64,000 nucleotides of DNA from Thiodiazotropha sp040507005 (lineage in GTDB: Bacteria > Pseudomonadota > Gammaproteobacteria > Chromatiales > Chromatiaceae): the NCBI GenBank assembly GCA_040507005.1, contig JBEVVS010000001.1, positions 1 to 64,000 on the forward strand, read 5' to 3'. The notes under the pieces are model-generated. The model saw only the letters and a list, made by a program, of their open reading frames with translations. It was not told the DNA's origin and ran no database searches. Made by a program: the position numbers and the translations under genes. Positions 16,839 through 26,010 of this stretch are shown piece by piece (position 1 is the stretch's first letter; each line of letters starts with the position of its first letter).

Positions 16839-16865
16839 GGCCTGTTAGCATTTAGGGAGGGATTG

Positions 16866-17399
16866 ATGATGGTATCTGCAATCTTCATTGTTACCGGGCT
16901 GGGTCTGATGATGGGGGCGCTGCTGGGTGTGGCGTCAAAATACCTGGCGGTGGAGGGCAATCCCCTGCAGGCTGAAATTGAAGAGCTCCTGCCCGGCTCA
17001 CAGTGCGGTCAGTGCGGTTATCCCGGTTGTACACCCGCAGCCGAGGCCGTCGCCAACGGCGAGGCCGCAGTGACCATGTGCCCTCCAGGCGGCAAGGCCC
17101 TGGCTGAAGCACTGGCCGAGAAGCTGGGGGTCAGTATCGATCTCTCTGCAGTGGAAGAGCAGGCGCCCACGGTGGCCTTCATCCATGAAAGCCTCTGTGT
17201 CGGCTGCACAAAATGCTTCAAGCGCTGCCCCACCGATGCCATCCTCGGTGGTCCCAAACAGATCCATGCGGTGTTTGCCGATGCCTGCACCGGTTGTGAG
17301 AAGTGTTATGACGTCTGTCCGACCGAGTGTATTGAGATGCGCGAGGTTAAACCTACCTTGCAAACCTGGTATTGGCCGCAACCGGCCAAGGCGGCCTAG
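16866..17399 (+). CDS. rnfB: RnfB, iron-sulfur subunit of the Rnf complex
   Basis: The ATG at 16866 is placed five bases after AGGGAGG; a TTG one codon earlier and an ATG one codon later are alternatives. The 177-residue protein has one N-terminal membrane helix (about 2-22), a Fe-S motif CGQCGYPGC (near residue 49, with a further Cys in MCPPGG), and two ferredoxin-type 4Fe-4S motifs, CVGCTKCFKRCP and CTGCEKCYDVCP. RnfB is thought to be the ferredoxin-facing entry or exit of electrons. It is followed two bases later by rnfC. Confidence 0.97.
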   Translation: MMVSAIFIVTGLGLMMGALLGVASKYLAVEGNPLQAEIEELLPGSQCGQCGYPGCTPAAEAVANGEAAVTMCPPGGKALAEALAEKLGVSIDLSAVEEQAPTVAFIHESLCVGCTKCFKRCPTDAILGGPKQIHAVFADACTGCEKCYDVCPTECIEMREVKPTLQTWYWPQPAKAA

Positions 17400-17401
17400 A
17401 T

Positions 17402-18937
17402 ATGGGCGCGGAAAACATCATAAAACTGTTTAAGATTCGCGGTGGCGTGCATCCCGATGACCGTAAGCAACTCAGTGCCGAACAGGCGATTGAAGAACTA
17501 CCCATGCCACCGCTGCTGCATATCCCCCTGCAACAGCATATCGGGGCTGCGGCGGAGCCGCTGGTAAGACGTGGCGATATGGTCAAGAAGGGCCAGCGCC
17601 TGGCCCGCAATCAGGGGACAATCTCTGCACCGATACATGCACCCACTTCGGGAAGGATCATGGGCGTGGGAGGGTATCCCGCTCACCACCCTTCCGGGCT
17701 GTCGGTCAGGACGATCACCCTGAAACCGGATGGAGAGGATGAGTGGACAGATCAATTGGACCCGGTCTTCGCCCCATTCAGCCTATCCCCTGAGGAGATA
17801 GCACAGCGCGTCGCCGATGCCGGCATCGTCGGCATGGGCGGGGCAACCTTTCCATCGGCGGTAAAACTGAATCTGCGTAAACGCTATGCATTGCATACCC
17901 TGGTCATCAACGGCGCGGAGTGCGAACCCTATCTGACATGCGATGACCGTCTGATGCGTGAAAAATCTGCACAGGTCCTCGATGGTGTGCGCCTGATGGC
18001 CCGCGCCCTGGGAGTCGATCGCATCCTGGTCGCCATCGAAAACAACAAACCACAAGCACAAGCCGCCATGCGGCATGCCGCGCAGGACCATGACCAGGTC
18101 CGGGTTGTCGGTCTGCCGACTCGCTATCCCATGGGATCGGAAAAGCACCTGGTTCAAACCCTGACAGGAAAAGAGACACCTGCACGAGGGCTCACTGCCG
18201 ACATGGGGGTGGTGGTCCACAACGTGGCCACCGCGCTGGCGGTACACGATGCCCTCTACCATGGCTGGCCCTTGATCTCCCGTGTCATGACCATTACCGG
18301 TGATGCCATAGGGCAACCGAAAAATCTGCGCGTCCCGTTGGGCACACCCCTAACCCACTTGATCGATTATTGCGGTGGATTTAGGGAACAACCGACGAAA
18401 TTGATCAGCGGCGGTCCGATGATGGGGCAACCGCTTCCCAGCACCCGGGTGCCCGTGGTCAAGGGCAGCAATGGTCTGCTGGCACTCACAGCCAAAGAGA
18501 GCGAAAACGGCCACGAGATGCCATGCATCCGCTGCGCCAGTTGTGTCCAAGCCTGTCCCTGCGGTCTGGTACCACTGGAGATGGCGGCTCATATCCGTGC
18601 CGGGGGACTCGACAATTCGGTCAAACTGGGCCTGCTCGATTGTATCGCCTGCGGCTCATGTTCCTATGCCTGCCCGTCCCATATCCCCCTGGTGCAGTAC
18701 TTCAACTATGCCAAAGGCGAACTGGCGGCCCGCCAGCGCGCCCAGCACAAACAGGGTGAAACCAAACGTCTGGCCGAGGCCCGTAGCGAACGCATGGAGG
18801 CGATCAAGAAGGCCAAGCGAGCGGCGATGTTGAAACGCAAGCAAGAGATGGAAGCGAAGAAAAAAGCAGAAGCGGAAGCCAAGGCAGGCGCCGGGTCCGC
18901 CACTGAATCCGATAGTAAAACCGGGGTTGAAGTATGA
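17402..18937 (+). CDS. rnfC: RnfC, NADH-binding peripheral subunit of the Rnf complex
   Basis: The start at 17402 (MGAENIIKLFKIRGGVHPDD) directly follows the rnfB stop; GGVHPDD is a conserved RnfC opening. The 511-residue protein contains a barrel-sandwich segment (APIHAPTSGRI), the NADH/FMN-binding fold with GMGGATFPSAVKL and NGAECEPYLTCDDRLM, an SLBB-like domain, and two 4Fe-4S motifs (CIRCASCVQACPCGLVP and CIACGSCSYACPSHIP). The C-terminal 90 residues are a Lys/Ala/Glu-rich helix, as in many proteobacterial RnfC proteins. Overlaps rnfD by four bases (ATGA). Confidence 0.97.
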   Translation: MGAENIIKLFKIRGGVHPDDRKQLSAEQAIEELPMPPLLHIPLQQHIGAAAEPLVRRGDMVKKGQRLARNQGTISAPIHAPTSGRIMGVGGYPAHHPSGLSVRTITLKPDGEDEWTDQLDPVFAPFSLSPEEIAQRVADAGIVGMGGATFPSAVKLNLRKRYALHTLVINGAECEPYLTCDDRLMREKSAQVLDGVRLMARALGVDRILVAIENNKPQAQAAMRHAAQDHDQVRVVGLPTRYPMGSEKHLVQTLTGKETPARGLTADMGVVVHNVATALAVHDALYHGWPLISRVMTITGDAIGQPKNLRVPLGTPLTHLIDYCGGFREQPTKLISGGPMMGQPLPSTRVPVVKGSNGLLALTAKESENGHEMPCIRCASCVQACPCGLVPLEMAAHIRAGGLDNSVKLGLLDCIACGSCSYACPSHIPLVQYFNYAKGELAARQRAQHKQGETKRLAEARSERMEAIKKAKRAAMLKRKQEMEAKKKAEAEAKAGAGSATESDSKTGVEV

Positions 18938-20019
18938 TTGAAGAACAGCCCGTCGCTGGCCCCTATACCCATGCCCGCACCAGCATCAGCCGCACCATGG
19001 GGCTGGTCATGCTGGCACTGCTGCCCGCCACCCTGTATAGCCTCTACCTCTTCGGTTGGCCGGCGATCTTTTTGTTTGTGACTACCTTGATCGCCTGTCT
19101 GCTTTTCGAGGCCGGCTCCCTGCGCATTGCCGGCAAGCAGGCACGCCCCTTCCTGCTCGATGGCTCCGCATTGCTCACCGGCTGGCTGCTGGCCATGACG
19201 CTACCCCCTTGGGCACCTTGGTGGATTGGCGTGGTCGGTGCTTTTCTTGCCATCGTTATTGGCAAGCAGGTGTTTGGTGGTATCGGCCAGAATCTGTTCA
19301 ATCCCGCCATGGTGGCGCGAGTGGCGCTGCTGATCTCATTTCCCCTGGAGATGACCCTTTTTAATGCACCGGTGCCGCTTTTCTCAGCCCAGGCACCTGG
19401 ATTTCTCGACAGTCTTGCCATCACCTTCGGCAGCTCCGATCAACTGGACGCCATCAGCAGCGCCACCACCCTGGGACACCTGAAGACCGAGCTGGGCCGC
19501 GCGGTACCGCTGGAGACCGCCAGCAGTGGTATTGACTCTGTGTGGCAGCTCATCCTGGGACAGACCAGCGGCAGTCTCGGCGAAACCTCCGCCCTGCTTC
19601 TGCTGCTTGGGGGGCTGTTTTTGATCTATAAGCGCATCATTACCTGGCATATCCCTCTGGCCATGCTGGGCACCCTGACGCTGCTCGCCAGCCTGTTTCA
19701 TCTGCTCGACCCGGAGAGTTATGTGGGACCGCTCACCCACCTGCTATCAGGGGCCGCGATCATGGGCGCCTTCTTCATCGCCACCGACCTGGTGACCTCG
19801 CCGGTATCGATCCGTGGCCAACTGCTGTTTGGCGCCGGAGTCGGTCTGTTGGTGTATGCCATACGTACCTGGGCAGGCTACCCGGAAGGGGTCGCGTTTG
19901 CAGTGATGTTGATGAACGCCTGTACTCCATTGATCGACCACTACCTGAAACCACGAATATACGGACGCAATCGCAAGGGCGAACCCCTCAACTATGCGGA
20001 TGAGGGAGGCGAGGCCTGA
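18934..20019 (+). CDS. rnfD: RnfD, flavin-carrying membrane subunit of the Rnf complex
   Basis: This 361-residue membrane protein has about ten hydrophobic segments and the RnfD/NqrB signatures GKQVFGGIGQNLFNPAMVAR and AAIMGAFFIATDLVTSPVS. The probable covalent FMN site is the Thr-rich ISSATTLG at about residues 170-177; most family members have SGAT, so the Ser in place of Gly is a mild variation. It overlaps rnfC by ATGA and rnfG by one base, showing tight translational coupling. Confidence 0.96.
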   Translation: MIEEQPVAGPYTHARTSISRTMGLVMLALLPATLYSLYLFGWPAIFLFVTTLIACLLFEAGSLRIAGKQARPFLLDGSALLTGWLLAMTLPPWAPWWIGVVGAFLAIVIGKQVFGGIGQNLFNPAMVARVALLISFPLEMTLFNAPVPLFSAQAPGFLDSLAITFGSSDQLDAISSATTLGHLKTELGRAVPLETASSGIDSVWQLILGQTSGSLGETSALLLLLGGLFLIYKRIITWHIPLAMLGTLTLLASLFHLLDPESYVGPLTHLLSGAAIMGAFFIATDLVTSPVSIRGQLLFGAGVGLLVYAIRTWAGYPEGVAFAVMLMNACTPLIDHYLKPRIYGRNRKGEPLNYADEGGEA

Positions 20020-20669
20020 TGGCTACACCACTGGAACCCGAATATCGCAAGCGGGTCGGTTATCAGGCGGTTTTGCTGGGCGGCTTCTCCACCCTTGCCA
20101 CTGCATTATTGGTAGCCGGAAATATTGCAACCAAAGATGCTATCCAGGAGCGCCAGAGAGAGGACCTGCTCGACTCTCTGGCCCAGGTGGTGCCCGACGC
20201 AAGATATGACAACGACCTGTTGGCCCACCCCCTTGAGATCATGGATGAAAAAGGCAAACCGGTGACCATCTATCGCGGCACGGTCGGCGCCCAGGTGAAT
20301 GCCTTGGCCTGGGAGATCAGCGGTCAGGGCTATGCCGGCGAAATGCGGCTGATCCTGGGGCTTGACGCGGAGGGCAAGGTCCTCGGTGTACGGGTGTTGT
20401 CCCACGCGGAAACGCCGGGATTGGGGGACAAAATCGAAGTGGCGAAGGACCCCTGGATTCTCGGCTTCAACGGCCTTTCCCTGGGGAATCCCCCAAAGGG
20501 TGAATGGGCAGTGAAGAAGGACGGTGGGCGCTTTGATCAATTCAGCGGCGCCACCATCACACCCCGTGGCGTCGTGGGTGCGATCAAGGACGGCCTGACC
20601 TTCTTCAATCAACACCGCACCGAGCTGTTGAATCCACCGGTGATCACCACCGATGTGGTGAAGCGGTAA
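20019..20669 (+). CDS. rnfG: RnfG, FMN-binding subunit of the Rnf complex
   Basis: The 216-residue protein has an N-terminal membrane helix (about 14-34) and a periplasmic FMN-binding domain. The segments VRVLSHAETPGLGDKIE and FDQFSGATITPRGVVGAI are the family signatures; the Thr in SGAT is the expected site of covalent FMN attachment by ApbE. It overlaps the rnfD stop by one base. The 115-bp gap to rnfE contains a short direct repeat (AATGAACGC twice near 20690-20704) but no gene. Confidence 0.96.
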   Translation: MATPLEPEYRKRVGYQAVLLGGFSTLATALLVAGNIATKDAIQERQREDLLDSLAQVVPDARYDNDLLAHPLEIMDEKGKPVTIYRGTVGAQVNALAWEISGQGYAGEMRLILGLDAEGKVLGVRVLSHAETPGLGDKIEVAKDPWILGFNGLSLGNPPKGEWAVKKDGGRFDQFSGATITPRGVVGAIKDGLTFFNQHRTELLNPPVITTDVVKR

Positions 20670-20784
20670 TTAAGCATGAGTCTGCAAATGAACGCGAATG
20701 AACGCAATTACGATATGGGGATTCCGCCTGTTAAAGGCGTAGGGTACGGCTTGCCGCAACGATCACCACTGGAGTAACCCCGCT

Positions 20785-21471
20785 ATGAGCAACAACTTCA
20801 AGCGCATCGCCAAAGACGGCATCTGGGACAACAACATTGTGTTCGCCCAAGCCCTCGCCCTCTGTCCCCTACTGGCAGTCACCGGCACCGCCAGCAACGG
20901 CCTCGGCATGGGACTCGCATCCACAGCGGTGATGATTGCCTCGGGACTGCTGATCTCCCTGTTCCGCGGCATCATCACACCCCAAGTACGTATCCCTATC
21001 TTCGTTCTGATCATCGCCGTACTGGTCACCCTGGTGGATATGTCGATGAATGCCTGGGTGCACGATCTGCACAAGGTCCTGGGGCTGTTTATCCCCCTGA
21101 TCGTAACCAACTGTGCCATCCTCGGACGAGCCGAATCCTTCGCCTCGCGCAACCTGGTTGTGCCATCGATCTTCGATGGCTTGATGATGGGACTCGGCTT
21201 CACCCTGGCACTGGTCCTGCTGGGCGCCGCCCGTGAAATCATCGGCAGCGGCACCCTGTTCGCCAACGCTGCCTTGCTGCTCGGATCCTGGGCCTCCTTC
21301 CTGGAACTTGAACTGATCCCTGACTACAAGGGTTTTCTCCTCATTATTCTGCCCCCCGGCGGTTTCCTGGTGCTGGGTTTCCTGCTTGCCGGTAAACGTT
21401 TGCTAGACCGTGCCCTGACTGAGCGTGAGGCAAAGCTGGCGACCGCCGAAACCACTGCCGCCAATCAATAG
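20785..21471 (+). CDS. rnfE: RnfE, membrane subunit of the Rnf complex
   Basis: The 228-residue protein has six membrane segments and is a paralogue of RnfA in inverted orientation. It shows the signatures NIVFAQALALCPLLAVTGTA and FIPLIVTNCAILGRAESFAS, with the cysteines that form the membrane Fe-S centre together with RnfA. GGAG lies ten bases before the ATG. The gap of 115 bp from rnfG is the longest inside the operon but contains no visible terminator. Confidence 0.97.
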   Translation: MSNNFKRIAKDGIWDNNIVFAQALALCPLLAVTGTASNGLGMGLASTAVMIASGLLISLFRGIITPQVRIPIFVLIIAVLVTLVDMSMNAWVHDLHKVLGLFIPLIVTNCAILGRAESFASRNLVVPSIFDGLMMGLGFTLALVLLGAAREIIGSGTLFANAALLLGSWASFLELELIPDYKGFLLIILPPGGFLVLGFLLAGKRLLDRALTEREAKLATAETTAANQ

Positions 21472-21486
21472 ACGGAGTAGAGTGAG

Positions 21487-21759
21487 ATGAATGTAGGTGT
21501 GGCATATGCCGATAAATTCAAACAGGTCTGGCTCAAACTCGAGGTGCCGGACGACAGCACCGTACGTCAGGCCATTGAACATTCCGGCCTGCTGAATCAG
21601 TTTCCCGAGATCGATCTGGAGAAACAGAAGGTGGGCATTTTCGGCAAGATCACCAAACTGGACGCCAAGCTCGAGGAGGGATCCCGGATCGAGATCTACC
21701 GCGTTATTACAGCCGATCCCGAACTGGTGGAGCGCCGGGATCGGGATAACGACGATTGA
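21487..21759 (+). CDS. rnfH: RnfH family protein (UPF0125, ubiquitin-like fold)
   Basis: The 90-residue protein matches the RnfH family: MNVGVAYADKFKQVWLKLEV at the start, TVRQAIEHSGLLNQFPEIDL, then VGIFGKITKLDAKLEEGSRIEIYR. The fold is a beta-grasp like ThiS/MoaD but without a terminal Gly-Gly. In Azotobacter and Rhodobacter it closes the rnf operon, as here; its exact role is unsettled. It is 15 bp after rnfE and is the last gene of the unit. Confidence 0.93.
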   Translation: MNVGVAYADKFKQVWLKLEVPDDSTVRQAIEHSGLLNQFPEIDLEKQKVGIFGKITKLDAKLEEGSRIEIYRVITADPELVERRDRDNDD

Positions 21760-21849
21760 ATGGCGTATCTTTCTAGTGAGTGGCTGAGTCCTCTATTGTA
21801 GGAACAAGCGAGAAAGACTGAATCTGCAGCTGTTGCTATTATATTGGTC

Positions 21850-22335
21850 ATGACTAGCAATCCTATACTGCAGCGACTCTCCCTATTAACCCTGCTGACA
21901 CTGTTGCTGCTGCCCACTTTTACTTGGTCCGATGCCCCGGAAGACTATCCCTTCCTTGCTTTCGATCAAGCCATGGCCCTAGCAAAAAGCGAATCCAAAC
22001 CGTTGTTTGTCTATTTTGGCCGTTATGGGTGCGGCTATTGCGAGAAGACCAACAAGGAGGCATTTTCCGATCCATCCGTCAGAAAGAGGTATACAGCACA
22101 CTATGCCCTTGCTTATGTAGACGCTGAAAGCGGTCGCCGGATACGGCTTCCCAGTGGAGAGCGTACCACTGAACGGGAACTGGGCACTCGCTATAATGCC
22201 CTGGTCACTCCGGTTTTTACCTTTCTCAATCCTGAAGGTGATACCCTTTACCGCATGATCGGCGTTCAACGTATCGAGGACCTGATCGAAGCCGATGACA
22301 AGATTCAAGCTTTCCTGACAAAGGCAGCTAAGTGA
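21850..22335 (+). CDS. Secreted thioredoxin-fold protein (SoxW/DsbD-gamma-like)
   Basis: The ATG at 21850 (MTSNPILQRLSLLTLLTLLL) is preferred to a TTG two codons earlier. A signal peptide ends near residue 27. The mature domain has the thioredoxin active site in FGRYGCGYCEKTN (CGYC), and TPVFTFLNPEGD with the cis-proline. Similar proteins reduce periplasmic disulfides, for example SoxW in sulfur oxidation. The stop overlaps the GTG start of the next gene (GTGA), so the two are translationally coupled. The partner protein is not known. Confidence 0.85.
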   Translation: MTSNPILQRLSLLTLLTLLLLPTFTWSDAPEDYPFLAFDQAMALAKSESKPLFVYFGRYGCGYCEKTNKEAFSDPSVRKRYTAHYALAYVDAESGRRIRLPSGERTTERELGTRYNALVTPVFTFLNPEGDTLYRMIGVQRIEDLIEADDKIQAFLTKAAK

Positions 22336-23573
22336 CAGTTCGTAAGCTTGTCATACTTTCATTATGGCTTATCCCATCTGCTAGTCTGGTAGCTGCACCA
22401 TGGGTGTTCGAACGAGCAATCGACGTCTCAGGTAACGCCAACACCAGCAGCAACTACTTCCACCATCTCGACTCGTCAGGTCGACGCAATATTGCCGTCT
22501 CAGACGAGACTATCGCCATCGCCTGGGAAGATGATCGTGACGGCATTCCCCGCATCTATCTGGCCTATAAGCAAAACAACCAAGCCCACTTCAACCATCA
22601 ACTCCAAGTCAGCGGTGAGGGGGATGCCTATGAACCCTCGCTGATTGCGCTGTCCGGCAGTCGCTTTGTAATTGCCTGGGAGGAGTTGGGCCGCATCAAC
22701 GCAAGGATGGCGACAGTCGATGGCAAACTTCGTCTGGGTCCTATTGCCGGGCTAGACCATGCACCCTCGGCACAAGTCAATCTAAGTGTCGACGACGACA
22801 GGATAGTTGCCGTTTGGTCACAACGCAGCGGGCGTTTTGGACGTATCCGGATGTCACGGCTAGTCCCCGGTGACAAAGGTAAGCTAGAGCCTGTGAACGG
22901 CTGTGCTGTAGATCGCGTACCCCCCACGGACGAGCAACTCTACCCATCAGCAACAATCAGCGACAGCCGTGTAATAGTGACCTGGGAGGATCGTCGACCC
23001 AAACACACCATAATCATGGCAGCCATAGAGCAACGGAAAAATACCTGCAGTTTCAGCGAACCGTTTCGAATCAGCGAAAAACCGGAAGGACCAAACCTTC
23101 CATATGGTTCGGGACATGGGGTATCAAGAGTGGCTCTTGAGCGTTTTGGCGAACAGGGTGCTTTCGCCGTATGGGCAGACAAACGCGACTTTCGTGACGG
23201 CTACGATATCTGGGGAGCCCCTTTTCTACCCACAGATAACGGGTTCGGCAATAACCAAAAGGTGCAAGATGATTTTGGCGGTCTCGCAAAACAACGACAT
23301 GCGTCAATTACCAGCCATACGGACGGCGCACTGGTCGTGGCCTGGGATGACGAAAGAGAGGGCAATAGTGATGTGGTATTGAGCTGGTACGAGGATGGTG
23401 AATGGAGCGATGACTGGATACTCCCGGTTGCATCCGGGGAGGGCCAGCAAAGTAATCCGAGCATAATGCTAGATAGCCGAGGCAATCTGCATATAGCCTG
23501 GATCGAGCGACAGCTGACAGGCGGTGCCACCCGGATTAAGTATGCATTTGGGCAGCATCAAAAAACCCAGTAA
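22332..23573 (+). CDS. Secreted beta-propeller-like protein with seven W-[ED]-D-x-R repeats
   Basis: Starts at a GTG that overlaps the thioredoxin stop. The 413-residue product has a signal peptide (LVILSLWLIPSASLVAAP) and then repeated blades of about 50 residues, each with a strand and a conserved turn: IAWEDDRDG, IAWEELGR, AVWSQRSGR, VTWEDRRPK, AVWADKRDFRDG, VAWDDEREGNSD and IAWIERQL. Seven repeats fit a seven-bladed propeller of the sialidase/BNR type, but there are no Asp-box catalytic motifs that I can see. A binding or structural role outside the cytoplasm is likely. The coupled thioredoxin suggests that its two mature cysteines (in VNGCAVD and KNTCSF) may form a disulfide. Confidence 0.7.
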   Translation: MTVRKLVILSLWLIPSASLVAAPWVFERAIDVSGNANTSSNYFHHLDSSGRRNIAVSDETIAIAWEDDRDGIPRIYLAYKQNNQAHFNHQLQVSGEGDAYEPSLIALSGSRFVIAWEELGRINARMATVDGKLRLGPIAGLDHAPSAQVNLSVDDDRIVAVWSQRSGRFGRIRMSRLVPGDKGKLEPVNGCAVDRVPPTDEQLYPSATISDSRVIVTWEDRRPKHTIIMAAIEQRKNTCSFSEPFRISEKPEGPNLPYGSGHGVSRVALERFGEQGAFAVWADKRDFRDGYDIWGAPFLPTDNGFGNNQKVQDDFGGLAKQRHASITSHTDGALVVAWDDEREGNSDVVLSWYEDGEWSDDWILPVASGEGQQSNPSIMLDSRGNLHIAWIERQLTGGATRIKYAFGQHQKTQ

Positions 23574-23625
23574 AACGACCATAGTTTATCGCTAAATTGC
23601 AAACCCTAAACAGCAGGACCACCCC

Positions 23626-24402
23626 TTGACTGAATTGGTACCGTTAACCTGGGAGTTAATATGGCTGGCCGCGCCTATCATCTTTCTGGCCGGTCTCATC
23701 CATGGCACCTTCGGCATCGGTTTTCCGATGATTGCCACACCACTGCTGGCCCTGTTCACCGATGTCTTTACCGCAGTGCTGATTTGTGTCATACCCACCA
23801 TGTCGGTCAATCTCACAACCATTTGGCATGGCGGCAGAGAACAGCTGAGGAATGTCCGCCCCTATCTGATCATTATCCCTTTCGCGCTGATGGGCACGGT
23901 ACTCGGGACCTTTTTACTGCTCTGGCTGGATCCCCGCCCATTCCTCCTTCTGCTAGCCGCTGCCGTGTTACTTTATCTGAACCAGGAGCGCCTCAAAAAA
24001 GTTGAATTTTCTTGGGTAAGGAAACACACGCTACCCGCCTATATGCTGTTTGGCACCGCTGCCGGACTCATGGCCGGCATGGTGAATGTGATGCTCCCGG
24101 TATTGATCATACTTTTCATGGAGCTACGCATCGCCACCGCAACTATGGTGGTCCTATTCAATCTCAATTTTTTTACCGGAAAACTGACCCAGAGCCTGAT
24201 CTTTTTTCTACAAGAGATACCCGGAATTGGTAATTTTCTATTCAGTACACTGTTTTTGGCACCCTTTGCACTGACCGCTCTCCTCATCGGCATGCAGTTG
24301 CGAAAAAGGTTCTCGGCAGAACGCTATTTAAGTCTTTTACGGGGGGTGCTCTGGTTAATGGCGGGGATATTGATCTTACGGTTTATTTTCGCCTATGTTT
24401 GA
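23626..24402 (+). CDS. TauE/SafE family membrane transporter
   Basis: The start is a TTG at 23626 (MTELVPLTWELIWLAAPIIF) with GGA about eight bases upstream. The 258-residue protein has about eight membrane helices and the family pattern LAGLIHGTFGIGFPMIATPLL at the N-terminus, repeated in weaker form in the second half (GTAAGLMAGMVNVMLPVLII). TauE/SafE proteins export sulfite, sulfoacetate or related anions; sulfite export would suit a sulfur oxidiser. It follows the propeller gene by 52 bp on the same strand. Confidence 0.88.
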   Translation: MTELVPLTWELIWLAAPIIFLAGLIHGTFGIGFPMIATPLLALFTDVFTAVLICVIPTMSVNLTTIWHGGREQLRNVRPYLIIIPFALMGTVLGTFLLLWLDPRPFLLLLAAAVLLYLNQERLKKVEFSWVRKHTLPAYMLFGTAAGLMAGMVNVMLPVLIILFMELRIATATMVVLFNLNFFTGKLTQSLIFFLQEIPGIGNFLFSTLFLAPFALTALLIGMQLRKRFSAERYLSLLRGVLWLMAGILILRFIFAYV

Positions 24403-24892
24403 GCCAGCAACTCCGTTTATATACTGAGTCTTGTCTAAATGACAATGCAAGTGCTGATTCCATTTAACATATTCCCAGATAAGAGCTGTAAATCTGTAAT
24501 CTAGCAACTTGCTGCACCAAACCACCCTGCACAGACTAGTTGATATTTTCAATATCCGGAATCCGGTTCTTATGAATCTGTTTACGCTGAAAACCTCAAT
24601 TTACATATTGCAGATTCGTGGTTATGATAAATGGATATAAACTAAGAGGTTAGCGATAAGTTTCCACACGGAACAGATGTTAGAATAAATACGGGTGCAT
24701 CAGGTGAATGTGGACATCACTTGCCCCGTACAACATGAATCAAAGATAAACCACTACTATCATCAAATTGGTGTACTATTACTTTTTATATTAATGCTTT
24801 AGTACTATCTTAATTACCATTAAACATATTTATTCTTAAGGAATTAGAGTAAAGCCTGAAAGCTCCTGCTTGTTATGCTTTTTTCGTAACAT
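24403..24892. other. AT-rich intergenic region
   Basis: These 490 bases contain no ORF that I can support. Base composition is clearly more AT-rich than the flanking rnf region, especially 24770-24880. The motif GTACTAT occurs at two places about 30 bp apart near 24773-24810. The promoter for the following acyltransferase/glycosyltransferase pair presumably lies here. No att-like repeat or integrase is visible. Confidence 0.4.
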
Positions 24893-25957
24893 ATGCATAT
24901 CAAACATATAGTTGATGTCTCCAGCCTACCTCTTTCCCATGAGGCGTGGAACAAGCTCGTCTCACAAAACGAAACCAACACCCTATTCCAAACCTATGAG
25001 TGGTTTTCTTCATGGCATAAAACCTTTGCCGAGAACAGCGAGCTATGGCTTTTAATCGTCTACGAGCGTGAGACGCCCATAGGCTTTGCTCCGCTTGTAA
25101 TATCAAAGGAAAACAACAAAGGAAAAACCATACAACTTATCGGATACAACAACGCTGAGAATCTTGATTTTGTCACGCAGACAAAAAAACAGGCCGCTGT
25201 AAACTTGATCTTTGATTATCTTCTCGACAACACTCACTCCTGGGATCGCATTATACTTAACAATATTCCCCGTGCATCCACCACCAGCGGGCTGATTGAG
25301 GAGGCCTGTAAGCGGCACAAGCTTCAGTATCTTAAGAACAAGTCCATATCTTGTCCCTATCTTCAAATTGAGGGCCACCAAGGGGAGGTCAATAAGCTGC
25401 TAAACAAATACAGCAATAAACGCCCGTACAACTATTTTCGCAGGCAAGGCCACTTGGAGTTCCGTTTGCTTACTGAAAAGGATATGGACAAACACCTGCC
25501 CGCATTCTTCGCACAACATATCCGCCGCTGGTCCGACACTACGTCACCAAGCCTTTTCAACAACCCTTTAAATCAAACATTTTACAAAAATCTAACAGCG
25601 CAGCTTCTTGCTACAAATTGGTTACACTTCTCTGTTTTAGAATTAGATGACACTGCCATCTCATATCACTATGGATTTGACTACAACGACAAATATTACT
25701 GGTACAAACCTGCATTCAATACAGATTATTCCAATCATTCACCCGGTACACTATTAATAAGATTTCTTATACAATCCGCCTTGGAACACAAGCGCAGGGA
25801 GCTCGACTTCACCATAGGCGACGAAGCCTTTAAACGACGTTTCACAAACAAAGAAAGAAACAATGTCAATCTACAGATTTTCAGGAAGAATCGGACATTT
25901 TGGCTGCATAATGCACTACAACGAACCGCGAGACTAAAAAGACGCTTCTTTGATTAA
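24893..25957 (+). CDS. FemAB/BioF2-like GNAT-fold acyltransferase (polysaccharide-associated)
   Basis: The 354-residue protein resembles the CelD/BioF2 group (Acetyltransf_6): an N-terminal LFQTYEWFSSWHKTFA segment, the middle LLNKYSNKRPYNYFRRQ, and the C-terminal HYGFDYNDKYYWYKPAFNTD with SPGTLLIRFLIQSALE and LDFTIGDEAFKRRF. The last motif is highly conserved in these proteins. Members are linked to exopolysaccharide or lipoglycan biosynthesis and are thought to acylate sugars or amino sugars. The gene is AT-rich with many AAA/AAT codons, unlike the genes on either side. It lies 53 bp before a glycosyltransferase. Confidence 0.82.
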   Translation: MHIKHIVDVSSLPLSHEAWNKLVSQNETNTLFQTYEWFSSWHKTFAENSELWLLIVYERETPIGFAPLVISKENNKGKTIQLIGYNNAENLDFVTQTKKQAAVNLIFDYLLDNTHSWDRIILNNIPRASTTSGLIEEACKRHKLQYLKNKSISCPYLQIEGHQGEVNKLLNKYSNKRPYNYFRRQGHLEFRLLTEKDMDKHLPAFFAQHIRRWSDTTSPSLFNNPLNQTFYKNLTAQLLATNWLHFSVLELDDTAISYHYGFDYNDKYYWYKPAFNTDYSNHSPGTLLIRFLIQSALEHKRRELDFTIGDEAFKRRFTNKERNNVNLQIFRKNRTFWLHNALQRTARLKRRFFD

Positions 25958-26010
25958 CCTGATTACTAAACACAACAAATGGATTAAGCAATCACTTCAT
26001 AGAGTTAGAC

